Shown piece by piece: positions 11,695 to 22,759 of a stretch of DNA of 64,000 nt (positions are counted from its first letter, which is position 1; each line of letters opens with the position of its first letter). The position numbers were made by a program, and so were the translations under genes. A model generated the notes under the pieces. That model was not told the origin of the DNA. It worked only from the letters and a program-made list of their open reading frames with translations, and made no database searches. The stretch is from Trema orientale (Eukaryota; Streptophyta; Magnoliopsida; Rosales; Cannabaceae): positions 1,163,185 through 1,227,184 of the forward strand of contig JXTC01000061.1 of NCBI GenBank assembly GCA_002914845.1. Reading direction: 5' to 3'.

Positions 11695-12216
11695 AATCAT
11701 TCAACAAATATCCATAGGGGAAACTTTTGTGGGATGAGACGAGCGAACAAATTGTACTCCAAGCAAAAAATGAAGTGAAAAAGGGGAAGGCAGAAAGACA
11801 TTATAATTTTTTTATATTTCCAATGACATTATAGATCTAGTCATACGAGACTATCTCTTTGCTTGTACAATATTGTGCCGAAAAGGAAAAGAAGTTACAA
11901 TCAATCCCAATAATTTTATGTTGGACTATTGACATGGCACTAACAGCTGAAATATTGCAGAAGAGTGTCTTTTCCAATCCCAATGTGAGTGACTAAGATG
12001 TTTAATATTATGTACAGCTGATTTTATGATAAGTCATTTCATTTCTTGAATTTTCTATGACAGTCTATCACAAGTTTAGATAAGTGACTATTTGTCACAA
12101 TTTTAGTGATTTAAGTTATTTTTTGTCATATTGTGTTTGAGTAAATATCATATTTTTAATATAGTTTGGGTTATGCACTGAGTAAATTAATTTGACTCAT
12201 TTTGATTATTTTTTAG

Positions 12217-13116
12217 TTGGAGGTCATGCCAATGACCCCTACGGATAAAGAGTTGAAGCATCCACACATCAAAGCTATTTTTGCAATGGAAAACGACAAG
12301 GAGGACGGATTTGTGCTGAAGGGAAAACTATTTTCAAAATCTGGTTTGAAAGAGAAAACTGTAGTTGATAACCATGATGAAGAACAATCTCTAGATGGTA
12401 ATATGCTTATATTGTCACGTATTGGAAAGGCTCAAAGATTTGATGGTGAAGATAAAAGAGCATCAACATCTTCGGACTTGGACATAGAGTCAAGGCTCCG
12501 TAAAGTTGAGGATGAGCTTGTCAGGGTTAAAGATGAGATTCGAGGTTTTCAACACAAGCAGAAGGACATTAAAACTATTTTGAAGAACTGTGAAAATATG
12601 TTGCAGAAGCTGGTTGGTGTGCAAGATGTAACAGCTGGTGATGATACAGAAATAAGGGAGGGGAAGAAGGAAATAGACAAAAAAAAGGGTGAAGAAAACT
12701 TTGAAAATACTAATATTAAGTATACAGAACAAGTGACAAGTTTGGGCGATTATGATATGGATGAAGAGGTTAGGAAAGAATGTGAGAATGATAGGATGTC
12801 TATTAATGAGAAGCAGGGAGAGGATGAAAAAGTTGGGAAACAAGGAGAGAAAAATAAGAATGGCATTGATGAGGAAGAGATTAATGAGAAGCAGGGAGAG
12901 GATGAAAAAGTTGGAAAATAAGGAGAGAAAAACAAGAATGGCATTGATGAGGAAGAGATAGGCAAAAATATAAAAGACGAACAACAAAGGGAATTTATAA
13001 CAGAAGATATTGCAGAGATGAAAGAAGAGGTAGTATTTTATAGAAGTCCCATGTTTTCTACAGATGATGTAGGAATAATGTTTGGCGGTGCAACTGAAGT
13101 GGATAAACCTGTGTAG
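12217..13116 (+). pseudogene. Acidic coiled-coil tail of the MULE cargo gene, with internal repeat
   Basis: The frame begins MEVMPMTPTDKELKHPH, an intron-preceded segment, and carries a predicted coiled coil (SRLRKVEDELVRVKDEIRGF) followed by a Glu/Lys-rich tail. A 78-bp tandem repeat (26 codons, NEKQGEDEKVGK...) starts at 12802 and 12880. The first unit has CAA and the second TAA (12919-12921) at the equivalent codon. After that stop the frame continues in register to TAG at 13114-13116. The tail therefore lost about 65 residues through one base change. It is probably the C-terminal part of the DUF1985 gene. Confidence 0.5.
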
Positions 13117-13887
13117 ATGCTTCTGTAGTGCCCTTTTATTGACATACATTGCATGCGTTCTTATCACAATTAGTGATAAAGATGAAACCACATCTAACAG
13201 TTCAGAAGGGATGGCATAGTCTGAACTCATAAGACCTTCTGCATTCTCAGAAGGAATACCTCTGTTGATTGAGAAAGTTCCAACTTCGCTCCTACGTTGA
13301 GATCGACCACGAACCATAGATCTAGCACTATTGCTTGGTGCAGTATTGCTTCGTGTATCGTTACTTGGGAAACCATTGTTTGTTGCACCATTGGTTATTC
13401 TATTAACTTCTTCTACATCAGGGGGTGTTTAAAATTGGGAATGTTCTTCTAATCTATCACTAGTACTCTCAACAATAAAAGAAATATATGGCTCCTCTCG
13501 GGTTGGAATCGGTTGATTAGGGGGTTGACTTTGACCGGGTGACATAAATATCCCTTGTATTGTCATTGGCTCGTCAATTATATCTATACAAAGTAGAAAC
13601 TTGGTCTTGTCAACTTCGTTCCTTTTTAGTTCCATGTAAACTTTAACGGAACGGTCATTAATAATCTTCATAGGACGAAGTCTCACATCGACAATATATT
13701 TCATCTCTATCATATGGTGTTCAGGTCTCAACTCTAGAGCCTCAAACATAACTTCTAACAAACCAACATAGATTGCTCTGTTAGGAACCAAAATACCGGT
13801 AGTCTCTATCTCTTGATAAACGTTATTGTTGTCCCACCTACTATTGTAATTGAGGAAAACAATAACACTGCCTATATATGCACACAA
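13117..13887 (-). pseudogene. MURA-like transposase N-terminal remnant
   Basis: The minus-strand frame at 13887-13429 has the pattern of the N-terminal non-catalytic part of plant MULE transposases: GxW-type start (NYNSRWDNNNVYQ), GILVP, then LEVMFEAL, MIEMKYIVD, RPMKIINDRSVKVYMELK and LLCIDI. A linker rich in Ser, Asn and Pro follows, continuing in the next frame (13317 leftwards) toward NKRALQKHL, which resembles the segment just before the MULE catalytic domain. The DDE domain itself is absent. It runs convergent to the plus-strand cargo gene and their ends abut near 13116. Confidence 0.5.
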
Positions 13888-13919
13888 AAAAAAAACAACA
13901 ATAATGTTAGTTTAGAATT

Positions 13920-14320
13920 AAAAAAAACTGTGACAATTAGTCGCAAAATTGTGACAACCAGTCACAAAATTAGTTTAAAATTTTGACTACTTTCAAGAAA
14001 TTGTGACCATGTCTCTCATACTTGTGACAACCAGTTACAAAATTTTGACTACTTCTATAACTGAAGTTATTAACTGTGAAAAATAAACACGGATAATGTG
14101 TCATAAAATTTGTGACACCTTCTAATCACACAAAGTACTCTCACAAATTCATACTACTTCCAATCACAATGTTGTTAAAGTATGATGATAAATTGTGATA
14201 ATCTACAGCTGTCACAAAATACTGACAAACAGTCATACAGATATTAATGCTGTCACAGATATATTTCTCTCCATCATGATCAAATATGCTTATGTGACTG
14301 GCAACATACATTCATAACAT
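13920..14320. repeat. Cluster of TGTGAC / GTCACA palindromes inside the MULE
   Basis: Many variants of GTCACAAAATTTGTGAC occur as whole or half palindromes in this AT-rich stretch. The same motif recurs near 10585-10610, 10890-10935, 11060 and 12060-12110, always inside the element and outside its recognised coding parts. The role is unknown; binding sites for a transposase or another protein are one possibility. Confidence 0.65.
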
Positions 14321-14881
14321 AAACTCTTACTTTCAATACTTGTAAAAAATTTCAAGCAAATCTGTTTTTAATCATCTTATTTACTAGATCCTAACTTATG
14401 ATCTTATACAACCACTACCCACTTAGTTTTAACACCAAATAAGAATAGACTTGTGGAGGAAAATAGAGATGAACCAGAAAGAGAGATGGCTAGAGAAGCT
14501 TCTAGCTGAACCCAAAGACATAGCTGGGAGGAGAATCTTCAAGCTAAACAAGAGATAGAGATGGGTGGACATCTTTCTTCGAGTTGAACTAGAGAGAGAT
14601 GCATACAGAAGAGAGAGAAGAAAGAGAGATGGGCGGATCTGAGCTGGCGAGAAGAGAGAAAGAGAGAGAGATGGCCGAAATCAGATTGGACAATTGGACA
14701 ATTTTTGAGTAAAATATTGATATGTGTCATAAGGGTTAAATTAGAATACCATTTTTTCTCTCTCCAAAATGCAACTACAAAAGTCATTTTTTACAACTAA
14801 AAAAGTCATTTTCAAAAAGTTAACTAAAAAGATCATTTTGCCCTAAATTAGAAGTAGCCATGTCAATTTTCCCACATTAGA

Positions 14882-15657
14882 TGGGCGCTTTCAAGCAATA
14901 TGTGGGCTAGGGGAAATTAAACTGCCACAAATATTAGACAAGTTAAGTTGGGTGATCACTTTTCTCTATCCTAATTAATAAATGACCCATTTTTATATAT
15001 TATAGCTAAATGGTTCTGTTTTCAAATTTTACAGTTTTTAAATGATTTTTCTTTCCTTTTTTTGCTCCCTTTTTTTAACTGGAGTTGTGTTTCTCCTTTT
15101 CCACTCTCTTTGAATTGAGCTTCAATGGTGTTTTTATCTCTTTTTTCACTGGCAAGAACCGTGGCGAATACCAGTTCTTGTTTAACCATTCTTATTTCAC
15201 AACTTTTTCTAGCGAGATCCGCATCGGAACCGATATATTCAGTTATTTTCTGGCCACTTTTTATTTCATAACTCTGTTTTTAATATCTTAGCTATTTTTT
15301 TTTGTCTTAATTTTCTGCAAGCAAAAGAAAAGTAATGTTTTGTAATTTGTCAATTTAAGTTTTATGGGTTCTTTTATTTAAAGACATATTTGTTTTCAGA
15401 TATTTAGTCAATTTTCATTAGATTTTAATTAGGGTTACTAGTTTTTATTCAATATATTAACAAAAAAGTTGATTTGTTGAATGATGATCATGATGTTCTT
15501 CATTATTTTTACCATATTTTTAAAGGAGCTGATGTTTAATTGGAAGTTCTGTGTAGAGTTTGGGGAGGTACATATGCTAACTAAAGGGTTTATTCGTATA
15601 TCTTTATCATTCATTGATAAATATAACTTTTTATTCAGTTTTAGTTTTTGAATGTTA
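14882..15657. other. Intergenic AT-rich DNA
   Basis: No gene or repeat is recognised. The T-rich plus-strand stretch from about 15040 to 15290 has a 68-codon open frame without recognisable similarity. Confidence 0.4.
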
Positions 15658-16205
15658 TTTAGGTCATGTTTGGAAACACTTTTAATTTTTTATTTATAAA
15701 AATTGAAAATAAAAACAAAAAATTTTGTATATATTTTGAAATTTTAAAAGTAATAACTTACTTGGTAATACATTAAATCACTTTTAATTTAAAAAAAAAC
15801 ATACATATGCTTAGTAACTATAAAAATTAATATAAAATACCATACCATTTTTAACAATATATTTAGAAAAATATCGTTTTTATATTTTTATTTAAAAGAT
15901 ACCATTTATAAAAATACTATTTTTGACATTTTATTTTGAAAAATGTCACTTTTGAAAAGTTTATTTGCAAAAATACTACTTTAAGAATTTTATTTAAGAA
16001 ATACCACTTTCTGGGTTTACTTTTTATTTAAAATAAATTTGGAAGTGAAAAATTCTCACTTTCATAATTTTTAAAAGTTTTGTTTGCAATATTCTGAAAT
16101 AGAAAACAAAAACAATGTTACTAAGCATATTTTCCAAAATCATTTGTTAATTTTTTTATTTAAATAGAAAACGAAAAAGAAAAGTGTGTCTAAGCAGATC
16201 CTAGT
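15658..16205. mobile_element. MITE-like element, about 550 bp
   Basis: The left end (TAGGTCATGTTTGGAAACACTT) and the reverse complement of the right end (CTAGGATCTGCTTAGACACACTT) form imperfect terminal inverted repeats of about 40 bp. The interior is very AT-rich and repeats the theme AAATACCACTTT. The type is common in plants and usually hAT-derived; the family assignment is inference. Confidence 0.45.
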
Positions 16206-16517
16206 GTAGTATTGATTGTTTTTATTTTACTTCGAAAAATGTTTTGGATTTAAATTTTTATTTAAATTTTTAAGTTTGGCAAATACGATTTTATTTTTAG
16301 TAGATTTCTAGCTAACCTTGGTAAATATATTATTGATTATGTAAAAAATGTTTGGAAATTTAAATTTTAGATAAATATATCCTTTCTTATGGATAAAATC
16401 CTACATTTTGTAACAATTTTCTTACCCAATAGTCCAAATAATATGTGCAATTCCATCTAACCTTGTGGGTTGCTTGACTTCACGTCAAAACACGCCCTTC
16501 AACACTGACCTATTCAG

Positions 16518-19080
16518 TAGGAGTGCATATCGGGCGAGTTGTCGGTTTTTCAGTTTTTCGGGTTTGGTTTTTCAGTTTTCAGTTGATCAATGCTAAAACC
16601 CGAAACCGAACGGGTAAATAGTCAATTTTTCAGCTTTCAGTTTTTCGATTTTCGGTTGAACAATATGCATAACTGAAATTGACCAATAAGTAGTCGATTT
16701 TTCGGGTTTTCAGTTTTCTAGGCCTTGTTAGGCTTTAAGCTCATTTGGTAATATAGGCCAATTCTACAAGTGATTTTAGGCTATTAAATTTAATTATGGT
16801 CATTTCCGGGATATTTAATCCTAGTATCCAATGCTTGGGCCATTTTTTAGAATGGTTTTGGGTCATTAAATTATAATGAAAAGTTCTGATAGAGTTATAC
16901 AAAACTATCACATTCAACATAATGCAGTCTAGAAATGAGAAACCTAAGAATTAATTAATACTAATACAACCTATCAAACCAAATAGGAAATGCATAATAC
17001 ATAATATAAATAAATAGTCCATAAGATTCAATAACAACATAATATAGGTGAAAAATATGAAAGGGTGAAGCCTCCAACTTGAAGTTGATACCTATTAAAA
17101 AAAAGTCATTAAATTAGTTTCATTTCATGCTCCAAAATAAAATTTAAAAATAATAACTTTTATTAGTGTAATGAGAATCACTTACACTCAAAATCAAATA
17201 AAATGTAGCTTGCATTAAGCCATTAACTTCCACTATGTGCTGAGAGTGTATAATGGGTTGGGGTGGAAGCACTAGTATTAAAAGTAGACATTTCTGTGAA
17301 ACAAAGTTAAAAAGTTCATATTAAAGCAAATAAATATGAAAAATCTACAAAACGGAGAAATAGTTAATTTAGATTACCTATCTCATTCTCAAGGTTCTCC
17401 AATGTCTCAAAAATTTAACTTCATCTATATAGTCTCTTACAACAACTGGTTGATATGAACCACTCAACAAATTTTTGAGGTAAATTAACGCCTCTACAGT
17501 TTTAGGACTCAAGGAACTCCTAAACGGATCAAGAGTGTGCTCGCCAATGAAAATACCGACTCAGATGCAACAGCAGTCACAGGAATGGCTAGCACATCAC
17601 GAGCAATGTGAGAAAGAATCTTAAACTTGCATGCATTTCCTGCCCACCATTTCAAAACATCATAATCATCACCTTCAACCACATCCTCTGGAGGCTCAGA
17701 AATGTATCGATCTGCCTCATTCTTTGTCCTACCCCCTTCTTGATCACGTCATTGTTATAGAAAAGAAGAATGCAAGCTACAATTTCTCCCACCAACTCTC
17801 CCACCCATGCTTATAGATCCAATCGAGGATTGCACCAAATACTGGTAACTCGTAGTTGGCCTTACTCCAAACAACACTTCATGGTAATAATCGAACAACG
17901 TACGAAGAGTATTTTCAACCTTCTTTACCATATCACTACAAGTGCTTGGATCATGAAAGGCACTAAAACAATGTCCCAAGTATCCAAATTTGTATCATGG
18001 ATCGAGTATAAGGGAAATTAGTAATGCTTCATTTGATTCATCAATCTTCCCCCAATACTTGTCATACTTTGCTTTCATGCCTTTAGCCATACTTCCCAAC
18101 AAAGTGTACTTATCATCTTCAAGTGCTAAACCATACAACTCTTACTGAATTTTAGAAATATCAATGAAGTACTTATTAGAATTCACATATGTCGAACCAC
18201 TAAACTTCAAGGTCACCTCATAAAAAGTTTCTAAAAACTTCACAAAAACCCTTGCATTATCCCAATCATAGTTATTTGGCAGTCCCTCCCTTGTATTTCC
18301 ATCCTTGTCAATTATTTCTTCAAAATATTTTAGACAATTCGCATCAGATTCCATCCTATCAAATACTTTCTGAAACTTTAAAGCACAATTCAATATCATA
18401 TACATAGAATTCCATCGAGTTTGAACATCCAAACATAGTAGACCCTTACATGCAATCCCTTCTTCCTTCACACATTTTTTTAACTTTTTCAACCTTGAAG
18501 GAGATGATCTAACAAATCTCACTGCATTTCGAATGCTAGCAATGGAATCATATCTTTCAGTCAACCCCTCTTTAACAATCAGATTAGTAATATGAGCACA
18601 ACATCTTAAATGTAAGGACTTGCATCCCAATATAAGACCCCCAACCTTTGCAGAAAATTTTTTCTGCAAATATTGGATGGTTTTATCATTAGAAGAAGCA
18701 TTGTCAACCGTAATAGTAAACAACTTAGAAATACCCCAATCATTCAAACAAGCTTCAACCTCCTTCCCAATGGTCTCCCCTTTATGGTCAGTGATTTGGC
18801 AAAAGTTAATAATTCTCTTTTGCAATTGAAATTCTCTATTTATCTAACGGGCAGTGATACACATGTACTTCTCTTCATAATACAACTTTAGAATATCTCT
18901 AGCAACTGTTATTCGGGATGGTATATCAAACCTAGGTTGTAATACACGAACCATTTGCCTAAAGCCCTCTCCTTCTACATGCCTAAATGGCAACTCAACT
19001 AGCACAATGTACTGGGCAACAACTTGCCTAAGAGCTTCTCTATTGAATTGCACCGCCACTAAAGATCCTTCACCTTCTTT
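16518..19080 (-). mobile_element. Decayed hAT transposon
   Basis: The left edge (TAGGAGTGCATATCGGGCGA at 16518) followed by many TTTTTCGG / TTTTCAGTTTT repeats (16540-16720) is the usual end structure of plant RICESLEEPER/Tag-like hAT elements. A minus-strand hAT transposase remnant follows. The right end is not found; the remnant runs into an LTR-like fragment near 19080. No target duplication could be defined. Confidence 0.65.
17500..19080 (-). pseudogene. hAT transposase remnant (RICESLEEPER-like)
   Basis: Minus-strand pieces line up in order with hAT transposases. About 19080-18844 holds the region after the BED finger (RQVVAQYIVLVELPFRHVE and IPSRITVARDI). 18825-18142 is the longest open piece, with the core segment CLNDWGISKLFTITVDNASSND, then CCAHITNLIVKEGL and LDVQTRWNSMYMIL. 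18120-17800 continues with weaker similarity. About 17680-17550 encodes the C-terminal dimerisation domain (DVLKWWAGNACKFKILSHIA, then AIPVTAVASESVFS). The BED zinc finger is missing, and stops and frameshifts separate the pieces, so this is a dead gene. Confidence 0.75.
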
Positions 19081-19084
19081 CCCC

Positions 19085-19362
19085 TCTTTCTTAGTGACAT
19101 ATGTATTGGGCCATTTTATTGGGCCGTTTTTTCTTTTTCGTACAATTTTTTGTCCGTACACATATGTATTTTAGGGTTTTGGGGATTCTATATATTTTGG
19201 CTTGGCCGTGTTAAACTCTATCTTCTGTACCTTATTTTCGACATAGTGAAATTTCCTCCTCTGCCAGTGGTTTTTCCCGATTAGGGTTTTCCACTTAAAT
19301 CTGTGTGTTCTTGTTTTTTTCATTCTTTTGTCGATTATCGTTCATTAATTCTTAACAGAATC
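19085..19362 (+). mobile_element. LTR fragment, Ty1/copia type (fossil)
   Basis: The plus-strand sequence around 19255-19362, with CCAGTGGTTTTTCCCGATTA and CTTAAATCTGTGTGTTCTTG, resembles the 3' part of copia LTRs. It seems truncated on the left, where it abuts the hAT remnant, and there is no internal region on the right. It is old and non-functional. Confidence 0.5.
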
Positions 19363-19554
19363 TTTTAAGAAAACCAATTGAAAGGATTATGAAAACTTCT
19401 TATTAGGAAAAGATGATTTCTGTTAGAATTATTAGAACTTTATGCATTTGCGCAATTATTAATAATAAAATTTTATTTTCTCAAAAAGTCGATTATAACT
19501 CAACTAATTGCAAAAGGCCCAACATGTTACTTGTGATCGTAATGAATAAATTAG

Positions 19555-19806
19555 GTGCATACCACTTTTTTTTCCTCATTAATTAAATTACCACCATACC
19601 ACTTTTTAAAATGAATTCTTGATGAATTCTTGACGAATTCTTGACGATCTTGACAGATTCTTGACATTAGTGGTAATCTTGACATATTCTTGATAGATTA
19701 TTAATGGATTCTTAGTGAATTCTTGATTAATTCCCCCCCAAAAATGGTAGAATCTAATAGTGGTGGTAAATTTAGTTAAATATTTGAAAAAAGTGGTAAT
19801 TATCTA
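19555..19806. mobile_element. MITE-like element with internal short tandem repeats
   Basis: Terminal inverted repeats of about 40 bp are visible: ATACCACTTTTTTTTCC...ACCACCATA on the left and TAGTGGTGGTAAA...AAAAAAGTGGTAAT on the right. Between them GAATTCTTGACGA-like units are repeated about eight times (19615-19735) with decay. No coding potential. Confidence 0.55.
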
Positions 19807-19921
19807 CTTAACCTGATCGTAATTAAGAAGTATGCCTGTTGGACCACTTGAGTTTTAAGCATAATAATGGTATAGTATATTATAGTATAGGCGTTGTAAG
19901 GTTTCATAACGGATGAAACCT

Positions 19922-20386
19922 TGAGAAATTTATGCCTAGTACCTGTTTTAAAAACTTATTTTCGTAAATACCCGTTTAAAATTTTTCTTTAAAAAATATC
20001 CGTTTTTATGGTCTACTTTTCATATACAAAATATGAATAATCCACATTTATAATGTAAAATTTATCCACAAGGTACATATTTCATATGTAAAATAAGAAC
20101 AGTACCGCGATTTACATTTTTCATTATAAATTTGACCTGTGGTATACATTTTAAAATGTGTGCTAATTTTTAGTATATTTTTTATTTATAAAATGTAAAC
20201 CACATTATACATTTAATGCATAAAATATATACTGTAAGGAGTACACGGTATACATGTGTAAAACAATGATGATCTATATTTCTCTAAAAAAGGATATAAG
20301 AACGTATATTTATGAAATAAAAATAAATAACGGATATTTATGGAAATATAATTTTAAAAACAAGTATTTATGAACTTTTCTCTAGA
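19922..20386. mobile_element. MITE-like element related to the repeat near 8590
   Basis: The right end, read on the minus strand, is GAGAAAAGTTCATAAATACT, then GTTTTTAAAATTATATTTCC. It matches both the left end in inverted form and the block at about 8590 in direct form. The interior shows the same ATGTATACCG / GTATACAT motif series as 8220-8785 and 9413-9738. This gives a family of AT-rich elements with at least two copies in the window. Confidence 0.5.
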
Positions 20387-21316
20387 ACCTCTATGCACAA
20401 AATATTATACACTAGGTCCCTTTACCTATTTATATAACTTAGACACATATATCTTACTGATAGCCTTTTTGAAAAGTTAGAAAAGAGTTGAGGAACATCT
20501 AAGTCGAATGTATGCGTTTGCGTGTAGTGTTTGATATATATATATATATACATTTTAGTCAAGTCTAGATTCTTTGTTGCGTGAATCTCATTGATTCCAG
20601 AGATATTTATTTGTTCATTCAGCAAAGTTGTCTTCTGGATTAATACGTGAACTAAGCAATATATATAGCTTGATGTAGTGTTTCCTAGAACTTTGAAGGT
20701 TTTTTTTTTTTCCACTTCTCTTGACAAGGATCCCTTTCTTTAAGATTGAATTATCATGAGTTAATAAGTTCTATTTTAGTAATAGGAAAGTAGGTGAAAT
20801 GCACTATTTTTATAGTGAGTTTTAGAAAATAAACCTCATTTAAAAGTAATAGCTTGTTTTGTAACACTTATTTAAACAGTTTTTTGTTTTTTTTTTAAAG
20901 TCAAAAAAGTGGAAATACTTTTCAAAAGTATGTTTAGTAAGACTAGTTTCATTTCTTTTGTTTTTTTGTTTTGAAAACAAAAAATTTTTATTTTCATAAA
21001 ATTTTGGGCTTTTTAGCTAAATGGCCAAATTTTGGATCATAGTTTGCAAAATGACCATTTTTCAAACATTACTAAAAATGGCCAAAATTTGAAAATTATT
21101 TAAAAAGTAGCCGTTTTTCATATTTAGTATATCAAAATATATTGATTTATTTTTTAAAAATTAATTTATTTTTTTTAAAAAAAAATTGATTTATTTTATA
21201 GGAAATTGATTTACTTGATTTAGTATATCAAAATATATTGATTTATTTTTGACAATTGATTTATTTTTTTAAAAATTGATTTATTTTTTAAAAATATGTA
21301 CTTTGTAAAAAAAAAT
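20387..21316. other. Intergenic AT-rich DNA with a TTGATTTATTTT tandem region
   Basis: No gene. At about 21110-21300 the phrase ATTGATTTATTTTTTAAAA recurs, and a block beginning TTTAGTATATCAAAATATAT is present twice (about 21123 and 21220). A 101-codon minus frame at 20422-20727 translates partly from a TA run and is not credible. Confidence 0.5.
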
Positions 21317-21993
21317 AGGCTTTGTTTGGATTCACTTTCATTTTCTGTTTTTTTTTTTTAATTTAAAAAAATAGAAAAATGAAAAAAAATTTAGAAGTTT
21401 GCTTGGCAACCTTGTTTTTGTTTTTTGTTTTTAAAAATTATTACCAAAAATTTCAAAAGAAGTGGTAACAAAAAATTTCTAATACCTTTATTAATTTTTA
21501 AAAACAAATTTCAAAAACAAAAGAACATACAAATATTTGTACAGAAGTATATATATATATATATATATATAGGGCACCAATCCAGTAGGTATTTTTTTTT
21601 TTTTAACCTATGCATAGGTATCAATTGGGCCAATGAAAAAATTTTTTGCAAATTTTTTTATATTAAAAAGTAAGAGAGAGAAAAAATATTAATGATGCAC
21701 GTCTTTTCATGCATCTCATTCTAGCCGTTAGATCATTGTTAGATGATGATCCAACGGCTAGAAAAAAATACCTACACATAGGTAAAAAAAAAAAAACCTA
21801 CCGGATTGGCAACCATATATATATATATATACATATATATATACACAAATATAAGTCTATATGACTTTCTCTTTCATTATTTGTACTTATTGTTTTTGGA
21901 AACAAGTAGTGAAATAAAGTTTGTCAAGCAACTTTTACTTCTATTTTCGATTTATTTAAATAAAAAACTGGAAGTGAATCCAATTAAGTCCTT
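21317..21993. mobile_element. MITE-like element hosting a second MITE
   Basis: The left end (GGCTTTGTTTGGATTCACTT) and the reverse complement of the right end (AAGGACTTAATTGGATTCACTT) form terminal inverted repeats. Removing the inner MITE at 21572-21813 would leave an element of about 430 bp. The interior is made of A/T runs. Confidence 0.45.
21572..21813. mobile_element. MITE, copy 1 of a two-copy family, nested
   Basis: Terminal inverted repeats of about 48 bp: GGGCACCAATCCAGTAGGTA at the left, and GGTTGCCAATCCGGTAGGTT at the right when read on the minus strand. Inside is a CTAGCCGTTAGATCATTGTT segment facing an inverted partner, GATCCAACGGCTAG. It sits between TA runs, so the target duplication is hidden. 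A related copy lies at 24768-25052. Confidence 0.7.
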
Positions 21994-22076
21994 AATGTTT
22001 TGAAAATTTTAATTACAGACTATAGTTATCTTTTTACACAAAATTTTCCACTTTATGATTACAAAAGAAGTGATTT

Positions 22077-22525
22077 GATGGTATGTTTACTAAACAGCAA
22101 TGAGAATGATATATAGGGTAATGATTCATATTTACTTGTTTACTAAAATATGGGAAATAAGGAAATGTATGGGGCCCACACAAATTTGGGGAAAAAGAAT
22201 GAGAATGCTTCCCCCACCAATACCATAAGGAATGTGATTACTCGTAAACACTTATTTCTTCTTTTTTAATTATTAAAATTGTAAAATACAATTTTATCCT
22301 AGAAAATCTATCTACTTTAAAATGTAAATATATTTAAAAAGACAGTTTACTTTTCCTAGGTTAATTAAACAAATAAATAGTATTCTAATGAATATGATTC
22401 CCTTTCCTATTAGTTTTAAGTAAGCAACATAATACAAATAATGATTCTTATACCTTTCTATTTTATTCCAATTCATTTTCTCTTTTTATTTATTCCGATT
22501 ACGATTATGGCGAAGTAAACATGTC
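22077..22525. mobile_element. MITE-like element, about 450 bp
   Basis: The left end (ATGGTATGTTTACTAAACAG, then CAATGAGAATGA) matches the reverse complement of the right end (CATGACATGTTTACTTCGCC, then ATAATCGTAATCGGA). Such GTTTACTAAACA-ended MITEs are common in dicots; assignment to hAT is a guess. Confidence 0.45.
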
Positions 22526-22759
22526 ATGATACTAATAAAATTCAAAAGGTTTTACGACAAAAAAGAAAAAGAAAAGTAATTCTAATACTTTTGGATAGAA
22601 AATTTTCAATAAAAAAAAACATGCATCAATAAGCTAAGAATCATAACTATTGTTTTAAAATTTTAATACTAATACATGCGTCAAGTCTGTTATCATTATT
22701 TTATTGATAAATTAAATTTAATCGTAATAACACTTACCAAATAGAATAATGATAGCTCA

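Larger units (their letters stand above)
9739..14872. mobile_element. Mutator-like DNA transposon (MULE), 5.1 kb, non-autonomous
   Basis: The ends form long terminal inverted repeats. Starting GGAAAATTGAC, the left end matches the reverse complement of the right end over roughly 75-110 bp, including CTACTTCTAA and AAATGACTTTTTTA. The flanks CACACTAAA (9730-9738) and CACATTAGA (14873-14881) form a 9-bp target duplication, 7 of 9 identical; a 9-bp duplication is typical for Mutator. Inside are a plus-strand gene relic with a DUF1985 domain and an acidic coiled-coil tail, and a converging minus-strand remnant resembling the N-terminal region of plant MURA-like transposases. No MULE catalytic domain, SWIM finger or Ulp1 protease domain is recognised, so the copy cannot move itself. 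The layout recalls plant MULEs with host-like cargo such as the Ulp1-bearing Kaonashi group. Confidence 0.75.

Noticed and set aside
12490-13317. 275-aa minus-strand ORF opposite the acidic tail
   Set aside because: Most of it is the antisense of Glu/Lys codons, giving a false Phe/Leu/Ser-rich membrane-like protein. Only its first part (from about 13317 down to 13117) resembles a MULE transposase linker.
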